Assembly (NCBI GenBank): GCA_014529385.2 | Contig: CM043945.1 | Location: 142,454,241 to 142,518,240, forward strand | Direction of reading: 5' to 3' | Source: Adiantum capillus-veneris | Lineage: Eukaryota; Streptophyta; Polypodiopsida; Polypodiales; Pteridaceae | Length of the DNA stretch: 64,000 nt | Shown here: in pieces, positions 50,684 to 62,313 of the stretch | How the letters are laid out: every line of letters starts with the position of its first letter | Numbering within the stretch: the stretch's first letter is position 1 | Program-made: the position numbers and the translations under genes | The notes under the pieces: model-generated | Told to the model about the DNA's origin: nothing | What the model saw: only the letters and a program-made list of their open reading frames with translations | The model's database searches: none

Positions 50684-51110
50684 TTATCTTGCTTCATGGT
50701 ATTTTTCTATATTTGAGATGTTTATTTCTTCATATATTTTCTCCATGGCATCATTGCTTGGTGATCATTTATGATCGAGAAAACTTACATTGAATAGATT
50801 TCATACAGATAAGACATCCCCATGGTAAAATTTGAGTACCGACTTTATACATATGTGCACTTATTCTATGTATTTCATGTTATGAAGATTGTATAATATA
50901 TACATGGGTTTAATCATGATTTAATATATTTCGTGTATCTAGGTGTAACAAACTGTCTCCAAACGACATTATGTCCGTGTATTTCTCTAACATTGATATG
51001 ATTTCCATCTTATGCTCTTTGATTTTGTGATATTGACAGATATACATAACTCAAAGACAAAGCGAAGCATCTCCGAGATAGTATACATTTATCAAAGTTA
51101 CAGATGATCT
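50684..51110. repeat. dispersed repeat, copy 2
   Basis: Direct-orientation match to 15845-16275 (gacatccccatggtaaaatt, cattgatatgatttccatct, gagatagtatac). It follows immediately on the degenerate repeat array, while copy 1 follows a chromovirus remnant; the shared part ends in both near atcaaagtt.cagatgatct. Confidence 0.8.
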
Positions 51111-51720
51111 GAAGCATTCTTTGAAGTGTTTGAAGAGTTAATCAGATCATTTGATGGAGCCTTTGAGACTATTGTTGTATGTAACAGAAGTGATGTAGCT
51201 TCTAATAGACCATTTTTGTAGATTGAACAATATATTACTATAGTGGTGGGTATATATAGAATTGTGGGTTTTTTTCTTGATCCCCCAAGGGTTTTTTAAC
51301 CCAAAGTTAAGGACCCTTGTTTGCACGGGCCTGTTGATCTTATATGTGAAGCTACTCTACATATAGCCTTGGGTCCCCTCTATATATACACCATCTTGTG
51401 TATATATTCTGCACACTTTGTGGTTGCACTCTTTGCGCATCATCTCTCTGTTATTCTCTTTCTCTATCTTTTCGACATGCTGCGATCAATCTTCTCTTTC
51501 TCTGTCTTCTCAACATGTTATTAGTCTTCTCTTTCTTTGTCTTCTCAACAACTTTGACTATTGATTAAGCTTTACTTAAAGTCTATTTATGCTCATTATG
51601 GTTATTGAAGATTTTTGCATCGGTTATTCTTTCTCTCTCACGCCTCTCATATCCAGAGGTGTCGTGTCTTCTTGGATCCCCTTTTGAACACAGAACCCCC
51701 AACAACATGATCGACATGAT
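51111..51720. other. possible LTR-like sequence, no gene
   Basis: It contains a TATA-like ctctatatatacacc (51379), a run gatcccccaagggttttttaac and CT-rich stretches, the style of copia LTRs, but there is no partner copy, primer site or polypurine tract. A 67-aa plus-strand ORF here has no motif. Confidence 0.3.
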
Positions 51721-52351
51721 GATGGAGACTGGGGTAGACATATCATGACCGACATGAGAGAAGGTATGAAATACAAGAAGATAATGACAAAGAGCATGGA
51801 TATAGAAGGGATTGTAGCCACATGGATGTAGTGATGAAAGTACTCACAAAGATCATGATGATTGCAAGGATAGAGACAATGGATATGCTAGCAGTGAGAT
51901 GACGATGATAAACAAAGAAATTGGAGCAAGCGGTATTGTGATGAATCGAAGGGGCTTCATAACTCTTCAATTGTGCTTGATAGTGTACAGCTTGGTGAAG
52001 TATTTTCTAGCTACCATGCATTCGGGTTTTTATAATATTGGGGTTGGATGGAAGAGACTCAATAGGGAGTGAGTACTTTTATCATCACATAGGAGGATCA
52101 ACTAAAGAGAATGAGATCACCTAAGAGATGGGAAGATAATCAACTAATGGTAGCTTGGTTGTGAGGGATTACCCCAAATGATGGTGATGGATCTGGACAC
52201 TAGAAACACTAGCCCACATGAAATTCCCTCCCTTTTCATGTCGTAGGCTTGCATCCTCTCTATACCGTTGTTGAACTTAACTTTCCAAATCCCTTATGCA
52301 GCATCCTAGCTTGTTGTGGGGAGAATAAGAAGAGATGTTTAAGAACCATCC

Positions 52352-52360
<9 letters not shown>

Positions 52361-52407
<47 letters not shown>
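52361..52407. repeat. (GA)n microsatellite
   Basis: About 23 GA units, followed by gaggaggaggaggggg. Confidence 0.95.
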
Positions 52408-52408
<1 letters not shown>

Positions 52409-54889
52409 GAGGAGGGGGTTGAGTGAGGGATAGATTGACACACTACCCTCTTTTTTATACAAACAAATAAAGGAACAAGTCACAATAGAATCTTTATCGT
52501 TTAAACACAAAGACATCAATACCTACATAGAAAGACATGCCATTCGCTTTTAAAAATTGTAGTCACTTGCATGAAAGTTTTGAAGCTAAAATCCATTTCT
52601 CACCTAAAGAATGACTACATGCTTCTTTCATTGGTAAACAATCTTGCCCTATCTTTTTGGTCCGCATTCCTCATGGAAATGCTAATTTTATCCCCCTCCA
52701 TGGAAACAACCTTAATACATACCTCTTGATCTATCTTCAAAACATCCTTTGCAAATCATACGTTTTTCAATTTGTGACACATGCACAATCCCTTCCTTTT
52801 TATCACAAAGCCCACAAGCTTCGCAACGTAGCCATTTTTAATGACACATGAAGCCTTACCTTGATAAACATCAAACATCTTAGGTTCTTGTGCTTGTGCC
52901 CTTTCAATTAGGGGTGGTAGTGGGTGTGTGTGTGTGTGTTGTTGGTGTGGGGGGGGGGGGTGGGGGGGACTTCTTTTCCCATTTAAACACAAGCAAGTCA
53001 TAGAGCCAACCAAAAACACCAAAGAGAGGTTTGATTTCTCACCTCTCTTTGCAATTTCCAATGAGATAACCACAATCCTAAATTTCTCTTTGATATATTG
53101 GTATTCAAGTCATTGCCACAACCCTGGATGACGTAACAAAAGACAAAAAAAATGATTGACACAAAAAGAAATTTGACCGAATATGCAGATTCGATAAACA
53201 AAATAGAGAAATTGTATTGATGTAAGATAATGATAGAAGGAGCATAGCTCGTATCATAACCTCCTTTCCACTCTCGAGCTATCTCACTCTCAATCATGTC
53301 TCATTCTCAATCTTGTCTCACTCTCAATCACACTCCCAATCTTACACACACACTCATGATCACAATCAGGATTTCACTCTCAATCACAAGCACAATCGTG
53401 AAGCCTCCATGATGATAGAGTCCACTTCGAGGATAGCTAGCCAAAAAGTGGTTATTTTCGTAGCAAACTTTTGTCTTTAGTAAAGTAGCACAAAAATAGG
53501 GTCGAAACGAGACGTCATGTATCCAACTACAAAAAAGACACTAAAAATATCTATACATGCGAATTTGGAAAAACTAGAAAACCTTTTTTTTTAAAGACCT
53601 AAATTTGCACCATTTTCAATGACTCCGAATCTGTCTAGGACTGCCTCACATAAAATTGTTCATCTCACCATGGTATTTGACAATTGTGCAACACAAAAAA
53701 GTCACACCATGCTCAAATTCAAAATCAACCTACAAGTTGGCACTTTCTACAAAAACAATGTAAGACAATATTTTTCGTGAATGTAAAGGCTGAAACGAGC
53801 ATCAAGACATTGTAATCTAAATATACTCAAAGAACCACTATTTTTCCTTGTGTTTAAGCTACATTTCCTACATACAACGTTTCTAGAATCTGATGTTAAC
53901 ACCCTCAAAAGTGGCTCCCATAGTGTGCCCCAAGTCAAAAGTTGAAACTGAACAAAAACAATCACAATGAATTTCTAGATCATGGACAAGCTTTAAACAA
54001 CAAAGTTTTTCTTCAAGAAAAAGTTATTTCTATAACTTTGAAAATAAGACCTATTACATTCTTCTCTTATCAAAATTAACTATGTCCTTAGAGTGGAAGG
54101 AGTGGTATTTAGCCTTCAAAACATCTAAACCAACCCAAGAGGCATCTTCTACATGATACATATCCCACTTAACCAAAATTTAAATGGAAACACAGTGTCT
54201 TTAACTATACAAAAAGATAAATTTTGATCTATGAACTCCGGCTTCAGTACAAACTATGGCTACGAGGGGCTCAAGACTTTGGGTGACACCAAAGACCAAA
54301 TCACAACCCTAAACCTTGGAAGAAGAAAATTCAAAACATCCTTGGTGCTTCGTTGAATAATTAGCCCTAAGATTTCCTATTCAGAAACTACACAACATCA
54401 AGTAGACTGCATCTCATACATATGGCTCTCAAAATAGCAAAAATCCACTGATGTCCAGTATAAGCAGTCTCTACAAACATTTTGTGGAACATATAAGTAG
54501 CTAGAAACTAGGAAGACTCTTTTATTTTATAACATTGGATATTACTAGAACAGCCGTGTCTAATTTTGGCAAGTGTCCATACCAGGTTTGACTATTGTTG
54601 AGATTCTCCTGTCTAGTGTTGATGATGTCTTTTATTTTTTCAAGGTTCTCCTCTTTAGGCCCTCCTGCTTTCATGGTCGAAGACTACTGTGTTTCCATTG
54701 CAAAGATTTCTATCGTAGAGATGTTGACTTCTAGAGTTGTATGTTCTTCTTCTTGAGGCTCAAGAATTGTTGCAACATGAGAAAGTTGAGGCTCTTTTGT
54801 TTGAATGGGGAAGGAGTCTGGTTGAGGCTTGGGAGTATCAAGGTGCATCTCTTCCTCTCCCTCCCTCTACAAGGTCTTTCTCCGGAACC

Positions 54890-55080
54890 CCTATGTCTGC
54901 ATGGTGCATCTCTTCTTCCACATTCCCTCCCTATGCATTGTGCATATGTTCCTCAATTCCTCCCTTTGCATGGTATTTATCCTTCTCAATCCCTCATTTT
55001 CCATGGTGCATCTCTTCCTCCTCAAATTCTCCCTCTGCATGGTCTTTCTCCTCCTTAGTCCCTCCCACTGCATGGTGAAT
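54890..55080. repeat. 33-36-base tandem repeat, five to six units
   Basis: Units such as tgcatggtgcatctcttcct and ccctccctatgcattgtgca alternate, each having a t-gcatggt core followed by cttcctcctcaa and ttccctcc. All three plus frames and one minus frame are open across it; on minus the unit reads like MQREELRRI(C)T, repeated every 11-12 residues. Open frames in a repeat with length divisible by three are expected, so I do not call a gene. Confidence 0.75.
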
Positions 55081-56205
55081 TTGTTCCTCTTCCTCTTTTG
55101 CATTTTTAGGGACTTGGTCTCCTAAGCATACTTGAGGAGGTACACGGGCTTAGATCCCGCACCAATCATTGTCATCTCCATTGCATGATCATCCACCAAG
55201 TTTTCTTTTGCATCCAAAATTATAGGATCTAAGATAGATAGTAGATATTGATATAAGTCTAACGTGGCATCGGTGTAGATAGTGTAAGGTGTATTTCTCC
55301 AATGTACTCTACCAAATTAAAAGAAATTATGATCAGCTCTTAAATATATACATCCACCAAGTTATTGCAATGCATTGAAAAATGGCTACCTTTCACATGA
55401 ATGGCTTTAATGCAAAGAGGATTTGTAGTATATGCTCCACATGGAGGAGACATCTACATCCACATGAGTTTGAACTTGTTTTATTTTTCACTATGACATA
55501 TTTTATGTTTTCCTTACATAGTTCATAACTGCCACATATCTTCCCGTATGTATGCATGAATCTCTTTATGCATCTACAAACAAACAAAATAGTTGATCAA
55601 GTATAACAATCACTATATGCAACTCTAAATCCACAAAAAACTAATTTCAAATTTTGAACACTCACATCCTTAATTCTAGATGTCAAGCTCAATGCATATG
55701 AGGATCCAATGATTGTTTCTTTCATATAGAAAAACAATTGTTGCTACTTGCAACATAGCACAATGAGCAAAACATCTCTCTAATGTACCCTAGGGTGTAT
55801 TTTTCATTCAGATAAGTACACACATTTGCAAAGACGAAATATATTTTTTGGTAGGGCTTTGTTAAAGAAGTTGGTTGTTTATTAAACTACAAACAGTTGA
55901 TGCAGGCTATGCTCCAATCCAAATCCAGAATCTAAGTATTTTAACGCAAGAGAATGGGACTTTATACACAAAGAATTAGTTATTATTAATACATTTAAAT
56001 CTTGCAATATATTAATATCAATAGAATCAATAGCTAGACTTGTTGACCATCTCCTAGTGGTATCTCTTCTAGAAATCGTTCTTTCATTTAGGATAAGATT
56101 TTGTTATATATCTCATCTGTCTCACAAGTAATTATGTAATATCTTTCCTTCTCACCTTCTATTAGAACTATGAGATTTTCTTTGTCCCTTAGTTTTTTGG
56201 CTTCC

Positions 56206-56763
56206 TCACAAAACATGGCAAGCTTGCTTATTGGATTTGGCCCTGGTGCTAACTTCATGGGTGACCTCTAGAAGTTTTACCTTTGATTGTTGTCGTGCTA
56301 GGGGTATGAGCAAAATATCCCCTTTTTTGCCAATGAATTCATTGGGCACTAGGAGTTTATCATATCTCCACCTTATTCTCTTGAGGATTTTGTTGTCCTT
56401 GTCTATATTGGTCAAGCAATGTGCATGTGAAATCACAATAGTAATACCATTGATATACTCCAACAAAAGGTCCAAGAGGGAAATGGCCTTTGGCCTCATT
56501 ATCCCTACACGTGCCTCTTCACAAATTGACCTCACCAGACTCTGAAATGGTAGCTTGGGTACACATATCTTAATGTATTTTTGAGTTTTTCTCATTTCCT
56601 TGAACAACCTCAAGGTTATTTATATCTTCCTTATTCTTGGCCCCTTCAAAATCTTCATTGGATTTTGAAGTCTCTTCTTCCTACTAGCCGACATGCCCTT
56701 TGCCTTGGCAGCTATCCCTAGCCCTTTGCCTACCTTCCTTGCAATCACCCTGCTTCTTGCCAT
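56206..56763 (-). pseudogene. divergent histone H3-like gene with one in-frame stop
   Basis: ATG at 56763 opens MARSRVIARKVGKG, which follows the universal H3 start MAR(T)K..ARK.; the tail is basic (AAKAKGMSASRKKRLQ, KGPRIRKI). A TAA at 56620-56622 interrupts at tail codon 47. The frame goes on with ITLRLFKEMRKTQKYIKI, matching the alphaN helix (TVALREIRKYQK), then PKLPFQSLVRSICEEA, matching KLPFQRLVREIAQD of alpha1. A shortened alpha2 (AISLLDLLLEYI) is followed by SHAHCLTNIDKDNKILKRIR, matching the H3 loop2/alpha3 end ([20 protein letters not shown]). After that come about 55 extra residues absent from H3. A histone H3 would package DNA in nucleosomes. It is intronless; this copy is cut by the stop, so it may be a retro-pseudogene, or a diverged variant. 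VP before KLPF and VRSI recall CENH3, but the loop lengthening typical of CENH3 is not seen. Confidence 0.75.
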
Positions 56764-56790
56764 TATCTTGAAACATCAATCCATACTAAC

Positions 56791-56861
<71 letters not shown>

Positions 56862-56902
56862 TGTGTGTGTGTGTGCACGCGCGTGCGTGCGCATGTGCAC
56901 AT

Positions 56903-56932
<30 letters not shown>
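56791..56932. repeat. compound (CT)n-(GT)n-(CA)n microsatellite
   Basis: (CT)n, then (GT)n, a short cgcgcgtgcg transition and (CA)n; it lies just upstream of the H3-like start. (GT)n next to (CA)n is self-complementary and could fold back. Confidence 0.95.
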
Positions 56933-56935
<3 letters not shown>

Positions 56936-57003
56936 GCATATGTACAAAAGGTATACATAAAGTGATCTACGCGCTTAGGCCATACACTTGGTGAAATATA
57001 TGT

Positions 57004-57068
<65 letters not shown>

Positions 57069-57130
57069 GCATATCTATGAAAAGTATACATAGAGTGACC
57101 TAAGCACTTAGGTCATACACTTGGTTAGTT
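56930..57130. repeat. duplicated (CA)n-plus-flank unit of about 135 bp
   Basis: cacaaagcatatgtacaaaa with agtgatctacgcgcttaggc at 56931-56991 recurs as cacaaagcatatctatgaaa with agtgacctaagcacttaggt at 57063-57123. Each copy is preceded by a (CA)n run (the second 57006-57066). It is a tandem duplication of microsatellite with flank. Confidence 0.85.
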
Positions 57131-57187
57131 ATATATATATATGTGTATATATATATCTGTATATATATATATATATGTATATATATT
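57129..57187. repeat. (TA)n-rich tract
   Basis: tatata runs with tgtata and tctgta interruptions. Confidence 0.9.
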
Positions 57188-57264
57188 CCCCTCTTTGTAG
57201 ATGGTATTATGGCACACGAGGGAGCTTGTAGAATGAGTGGAATCTTGCATGCTTGCAATAAAAT

Positions 57265-57296
<32 letters not shown>

Positions 57297-57767
57297 CATT
57301 TGTCTTTATGTCCCTAGCCCTCTATATATATTAGCATTATGGTCATGGGAAGCTTTTGAAATGAATTGTATATCACCCACATGTCATCAAGAGAATAAAT
57401 AATATGTACCTACAACTTATATGAAATATTTAGAATAAGAATAATAACAATGTGTGTTGGGAGTGGGGAACTACTTTATTTGACTTATATAATAGTAATA
57501 CTTGCATTTGAAAAGGTAGAGTACTTGTTGTCTAGCCTCACTTGAAAACAAAGTCAAATGCTTAGTCTTCTACAGGTTCATGTACATGTAGTTTCCCTCA
57601 AGTGCTTCACTACTGTGATGAAACTCTCTCTCTTTCTGGGTATTTTCACTCTTTGCAATGAAACACACTATCTTTTACTGTTGTAATGGAGCACTACACT
57701 CTCTCCCTTATTGTTTTGATAGAGAACTACACACACTCTTTCTAACACTACTATGATTGAACACTCT

Positions 57768-57784
57768 CTTCTTCTTCTTCTTCT

Positions 57785-57853
<69 letters not shown>

Positions 57854-57870
57854 CCCCCCTCTCCCCCCTG
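57768..57870. repeat. (CTT)n-(CT)n-C-run
   Basis: Six CTT units, then about 30 CT units and C-runs broken by single T and G. Minus-strand Arg/Glu ORFs here are repeat translation. Confidence 0.95.
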
Positions 57871-58157
57871 CCCCCCCTACTAGAGTGTACATACATACCA
57901 ATTGTGGTGCATGAACTTTGATGGAAATGTGACCAAAAGTACTTGGAGACATATGTTATATTTAATGACCAATAATTATCATTAGCTAGTTTACATGTAC
58001 AATGCTTTAATTTGGTATCGACCATGCATGATGCCAATGGTCCATTAATTTATTGTAGTTAGGAGTGAGAGAGATATATATATATAGAGAGAGAGAGAGA
58101 GAGGGTTTAGTGTTCTACTCATTCATTAAACAAACAAAAACATGCATAAAATTAAGA

Positions 58158-58315
58158 ACCATGGAAGATAACGCTCAAGATTTACACATGAAAGATAGTG
58201 GTATAAAGGAGGCCTTGCTTCTATAATTGTCTGTCATTGTAAAAAATTACTCAGATCCCTCGAAGAGGAAGATTGAGGAGAAGGGATTAAAAATCCATGA
58301 CCAGCTCAAGAAAAG
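58158..58315 (+). other. possible exon fragment
   Basis: An ATG at 58158 opens MEDNAQDLHMKDSGIKEALL, meets a TAA at 58218, and in the same frame goes on LSVIVKNYSDPSKRKIEEKG to LKIHDQLKKR, where a donor-like aaaag|gtact follows at 58315. No family is recognised. It may be a decayed first exon; support is weak. Confidence 0.25.
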
Positions 58316-60396
58316 GTACTATTTCATGAATGTTATTATTCTTTTTTGTTTATTGTTTTAAGTGTTTCTGTACCAATCATGCGTGAAGATGTATTTTCTC
58401 TAGACGGATGCAATGATGCAGCGAAAGAAACCGTATGTACACTCATACACCCAGACACCTCAACTCCACAAAAGGTATTCACTTAATGTTCTCACCTCAC
58501 TCACCACCACTCAATAGCTCAATGAAAATTCTACCCACAAGCTCAATTCAATCTCCAAACCGCTCACCCTACAAGCCCTTGCCTACCGGCAGATACTACA
58601 AGGTGAGTCATGTTGATCAATGCTTGAAATCACACTTGATGGTGACCAGAATATACCCAAAAAATTACCAAAAAGTCAAAAACTCTAGCCACAAAAGTCC
58701 CCTCTCAAGCCATTGCGAAAACTTCACCAAACTCCACTCTGTTGGACTCTTTGGAGTAGCATAAACCCTAATGCCACCGATACAGGGTCAAATAGTCTTG
58801 CAAAAAGCCGCACCTTTTTCCATCAACTCCTTGCACATGCATATCCATGGAGACATCAGAACTTCCATAAGCGCAAAATTGAGATGAATAAACTCTCATT
58901 TAGTCCTCCACACACTCCAGAAAGGGACTCAAACAAGATGAGACTGCATGGGACCACATGTGGAAACCTTTGCTTCCTCCCACACACAGAAGGGTGAAAG
59001 TGCTAACATATTACTTCAAAAGTTCTCCTTCAGAAACACGCACGACACCATGAGTGGTGGAAATTCAAATCCTTTTCACACCATTTTTTGCCATTTTTTG
59101 ACCGTTTTAAGCCCAGTTTTGGCCAATTTTGACACCCTAGTGGATATTTTTCGTGGGAAAAGTACAAACGGACTCCAAAATCCATCAAATTTTGTAGTCT
59201 TGGTCCTTCATACCCAAATATCATTTCCACATATTTGAATTCCACTTTTGACTAGTTCTAGTGCGGTTCGCACATCGCTACATATCAGGTGCCGCAAAAT
59301 AGACAATTATCACATGTGTCAAGCTTCCCGGACGGGATGAGAGATCCCACACATTTTTCTTGCATTATTTACATTCTTAAAATCTCAATAACACTCCCTA
59401 GAGCAAAAATAAATTCACTTGGACCACATCGAAGGCTTTGATACCTGCATGTACGTGCACCCATCTGTTGGCACACAAGCATGACTATTTACAATTTGTA
59501 CATGGCGGCACATAATTTTTGAATCTTGAAACTACTTTCCAAAGCTCCCGAATGCATGTATTTACATCCTTTTGTACATATGAACATTCATATGCACACT
59601 ACTTTTTACATACCAAAAGTGGTATATCATCATTGCCCCACCCCTAGCTGAGCATTTATGCTCAACACTTGCATCAAATAGTGACATAAACCCTCAAAAT
59701 GTGACCAAAACGTTCCTCTTGGATCATATGGAAACTCATCCACTTGGATAGCACCACCTATGTGTCCAAGCATGTTGCACACTGTTGGAATTAGGGTTGT
59801 AGAGGAACGCACACATCTTGGATAAGTTGAAGGAAGCTCAAGGCACACAATTGAAAGTGTATTACTTAGTGTGCAATGAAAAGATAGATAGCCCTAGAGT
59901 GATGGGCATATATACAATGCATGGGGGGGGGGGGGGGAATGGGGAAACAAACCTTGTAAAGAGGGAAAAAATGCCCCGGTGGTCCTAGTGTGTTCACACA
60001 CATCACTACCACATGTATATGGTAACAAATTCCCCCTAGAGTGATGCGGTGAACAAGAGTTGTCACATGAGTGTTTAAGGCATAGACATTCAGAATAGAC
60101 AAAACACAGAAATCAGAACGGAACTAGAACTGGAACAGTACACAAAAACTGACAACAGACTATATCCGCCATAACTTCCGCTTTCACATTCCCAAGAAGG
60201 CACTGATCGGCAGTTACATAGTTCGAGAATACTAATGGGCAACGCCCTTTCCCAAGAACACCCCTTGGAATCCCAAAAGTACAAAAGTTAAATTCTAACT
60301 TCCACTAAGGTAAAACATCCAAAAATTCCTAAGCTTAACACCTGGCACAGCCCGGTGTCTAGAGCCATAGGCTGACTTGGACCCACAATCCCTTCA
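58316..60396. other. no gene supported
   Basis: Three overlapping plus-strand ORFs of about 95-110 aa between 58435 and 59238 have no motif or common frame and are not called. There is a G-run at 59924-59938. The right end is 3' of the gypsy ORF at 60397 and may hold its 3' LTR, but no second copy is available to define it. Confidence 0.4.
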
Positions 60397-61839
60397 TCAA
60401 ACAATCTGCTCCCCAGCATCCCCTTCTACATCTGCCTTTTCTGCTACAACATCCGAATCCGCCTGCTTTTCCACCTCTGCTTCCACCTGCTTTTCCACTT
60501 CCGATTCCACTCCTCGTGCTACAATCCGATCTGGTCCCAAAACATCACTGCTCAGCTTCGCCGTCCACTTACTCAAACCCCCTGCATTCACCTCAATCTC
60601 CTTGCTTTTGTTCTTTAACTCCTCCATCTCTGCAACTAATTTATCATTCTCCACCTTCAATGCCTCATTCTCCCTCCTACTGCTCTCTTTTCCAGCTAGC
60701 TGAAACCAATTCTTGAATCGGTCCGTCGATACCTCCATGTGCTCCCTCCAAAGCCTAGTTGCCTTATTCCACATCTCTTGTGTATATTCCAGCACTTCCT
60801 GCTTCAGGATATCCACATCCGAATCTACAACCAAGATACCTGTCATTCCCTAGTTTTGCAATGTGGCCTTCTCCATATCCAGCAACAGAGTTAATCTATT
60901 AATCAGGAAAATATTCTCAGTGGTCAACTCAGCCACCTTGTCCGCTAGTTCTTTAAATTGCTCATCTACTACAGTCTTCGGTCCGTCTGCCCACCCAGTA
61001 AAATCCTCAGCTACACTCAAAACTTTAGTATTTCTTTCCATAGCCTCAGCTATAATAGTTTTAACTTCCTCCTGCAATCTTTCTTTATCCGACCTCTCCT
61101 GAAAAAACTGTATCCTAACCTTCTGCATTTCCCATTCCGGAATAGCACTACATTTATGTTCCATTTTCTCAGCTTCCATCACCCTAAGCGCTGCATCTTG
61201 ATTCTGTAGAAACTCATTCAGTTGAGTCAAACTGTTAGCTGCCTCTTCCACAAAAAAAATCCCCCTATTCTCATAACTGACACTGCTCCCTGCTTTAACT
61301 TTCAAACTTTCCATAACAGTCTTCTCCACAGCTCCACCCATTCCTTTCATAAACAACATTTTCTTCTTGCCTTTGGACTCCGATTTCTTTGATTCTAATT
61401 TCATTGTGAAACTGTTCGGCTTTGATTCTGACTCTTCCAAACCCTTCCAAGAGACTTTCAAAGGTGATTTGCCTTTTTCAACTGCTGGAGAGTCCAACAA
61501 AAACTTCCTTCTCTTACTTCCACTCTTATGATGATGAATTTTCTCCTCGATTCGGGTATGCCATGCAGGATTCGCCCAAAAAATATTCGTCATTAAGTGA
61601 GTCACATCAGCACTAAGCAAATTTTTTTCCTTAAAATGAGTTTCGAGTACCTCTGTACCCTTTTTCCCAATTCCATTTCTCCGACTTTCCTCTTTCGTGA
61701 CTTCAAATCCGACAGTCCAAATTCCGACTTCCAATCCGCAATCCACATTCCGAATTCTAGATCCCTTTACAAGTTTTGAATTGCTAGAACAAATTTCCAA
61801 TTGCCTCTGAATATTCCACTGCAACCCCCAAAACACCAA
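60397..61839 (-). pseudogene. extra 3' ORF after integrase, coiled-coil rich (about 480 codons, one TAG)
   Basis: Two open stretches, 61839-60853 and 60846-60397, lie in one frame and are separated only by TAG 60850-60852 and a Gly codon. The first part is basic (HHHKSGSKRRKFLLDS, KKSESKGKKKMLFMKG). Later parts are Glu/Lys/Leu-rich with heptad-like spacing (FFQERSDKERLQEEVKTIIA, FKELADKVAELTTENIFLIN, NEALKVENDKLVAEMEELKN), suggesting coiled coils. The end is acidic (SEVEKQVEAEVEKQADSDVV). No signal peptide or membrane segment was seen, so it does not look like an envelope protein. Position after pol and before the expected 3' LTR matches extra ORFs known from some plant gypsy lineages; the family is not recognised. 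Confidence 0.6.
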
Positions 61840-61935
61840 CTGTTAACAATTTACTGCCAGTATCCTCAGCCTTATTGACCATCCACTTGGGAACCTCAAG
61901 CACCTTTCCATAAAATTTCTTCAATCTGAATCCAT

Positions 61936-62313
61936 TTACAGTTTCAAAATCTTTGTTCCAAAGACATCTTTCAACAAAAATGTTCCTTGGCCCTGTTCTG
62001 CTTCAGTCTGATAAGGTCCCAAATATCTCAGCTTCAACTTACCCGGATGTGGTCCCAATTTAGAATTATATAACATCACCCAATCCCCTTTCTGAAAAAT
62101 TTTGAATTTCACCTTCCTAGACATCCATGCTTGTCTCCTCTTCTGCCCAACTTCCACCAAATAGGCACTCTGAATTCTATCCTCTTCCAATTTAAGCAGT
62201 TCCTTTTGTCTATGAGAAATTGATTCCTCCGGACTTAACTTATGCTGAACTGACAACCTCAAGCTTGGAATCACATATTCCATTGGTACCACAACTTCAA
62301 TCCCAAACACCAA
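61936..62313 (-). pseudogene. Gypsy-4 integrase C-terminal module
   Basis: It reads VVPMEYVIPSLRLSVQHKLS, KELLKLEEDRIQSAYLVEVG, KFKIFQKGDWVMLYNSKLGP and HPGKLKLRYLGPYQTEAEQG, the Gypsy integrase C-terminal SH3-like pattern (G-D-W-V-L..K.....GK...R..GPY). A frame change near 62290 joins it to the core. After it comes KKFYGKVLEVPKW, and a frame change near 61850 before the extra ORF. Confidence 0.85.

Larger units (their letters stand above)
51721..56200. other. gene-poor stretch with microsatellites and minisatellite
   Basis: No ORF with a recognisable domain on either strand. It contains (GA)n at 52361-52407, (GT)n and a G-run at 52924-52967, a loose ctctcaatc repeat at 53280-53400, and a 33-36-base tandem repeat at 54890-55080. 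The remainder is ordinary AT-rich sequence; old transposon debris is likely but not demonstrable by eye. Confidence 0.5.

Noticed and set aside
50140-50700. Origin or scaffold-attachment function for the AT-rich array
   Set aside because: There is no motif beyond composition and repeats to support such a role.
54737-55125. Plus-strand ORFs of 98-113 aa
   Set aside because: They are produced by the 33-36-base minisatellite, which keeps frames open by having a unit length divisible by three.
56206-56613. Histone H4 or H2A relationship for the ORF
   Set aside because: The H3-specific start MAR..ARK and the alphaN/alpha1 match (IRKYQK..KLPFQRLVR) are not found in other core histones.
58435-59238. 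Three plus-strand ORFs of 94-109 aa
   Set aside because: They overlap in different frames, contain no motif and have ordinary composition; chance ORFs are the simplest explanation.
60377-61779. Plus-strand Ser/Phe-rich ORFs opposite the Gypsy-4 extra ORF
   Set aside because: The minus strand has a far longer open frame (about 480 codons with one stop) next to integrase; the plus-strand ORFs are short, overlapping and composition-driven.
60397-61839. Envelope protein of an endogenous virus
   Set aside because: The position after integrase suggests it, but no signal peptide, membrane segment or cleavage-site pattern is visible; the sequence looks like a soluble coiled coil.
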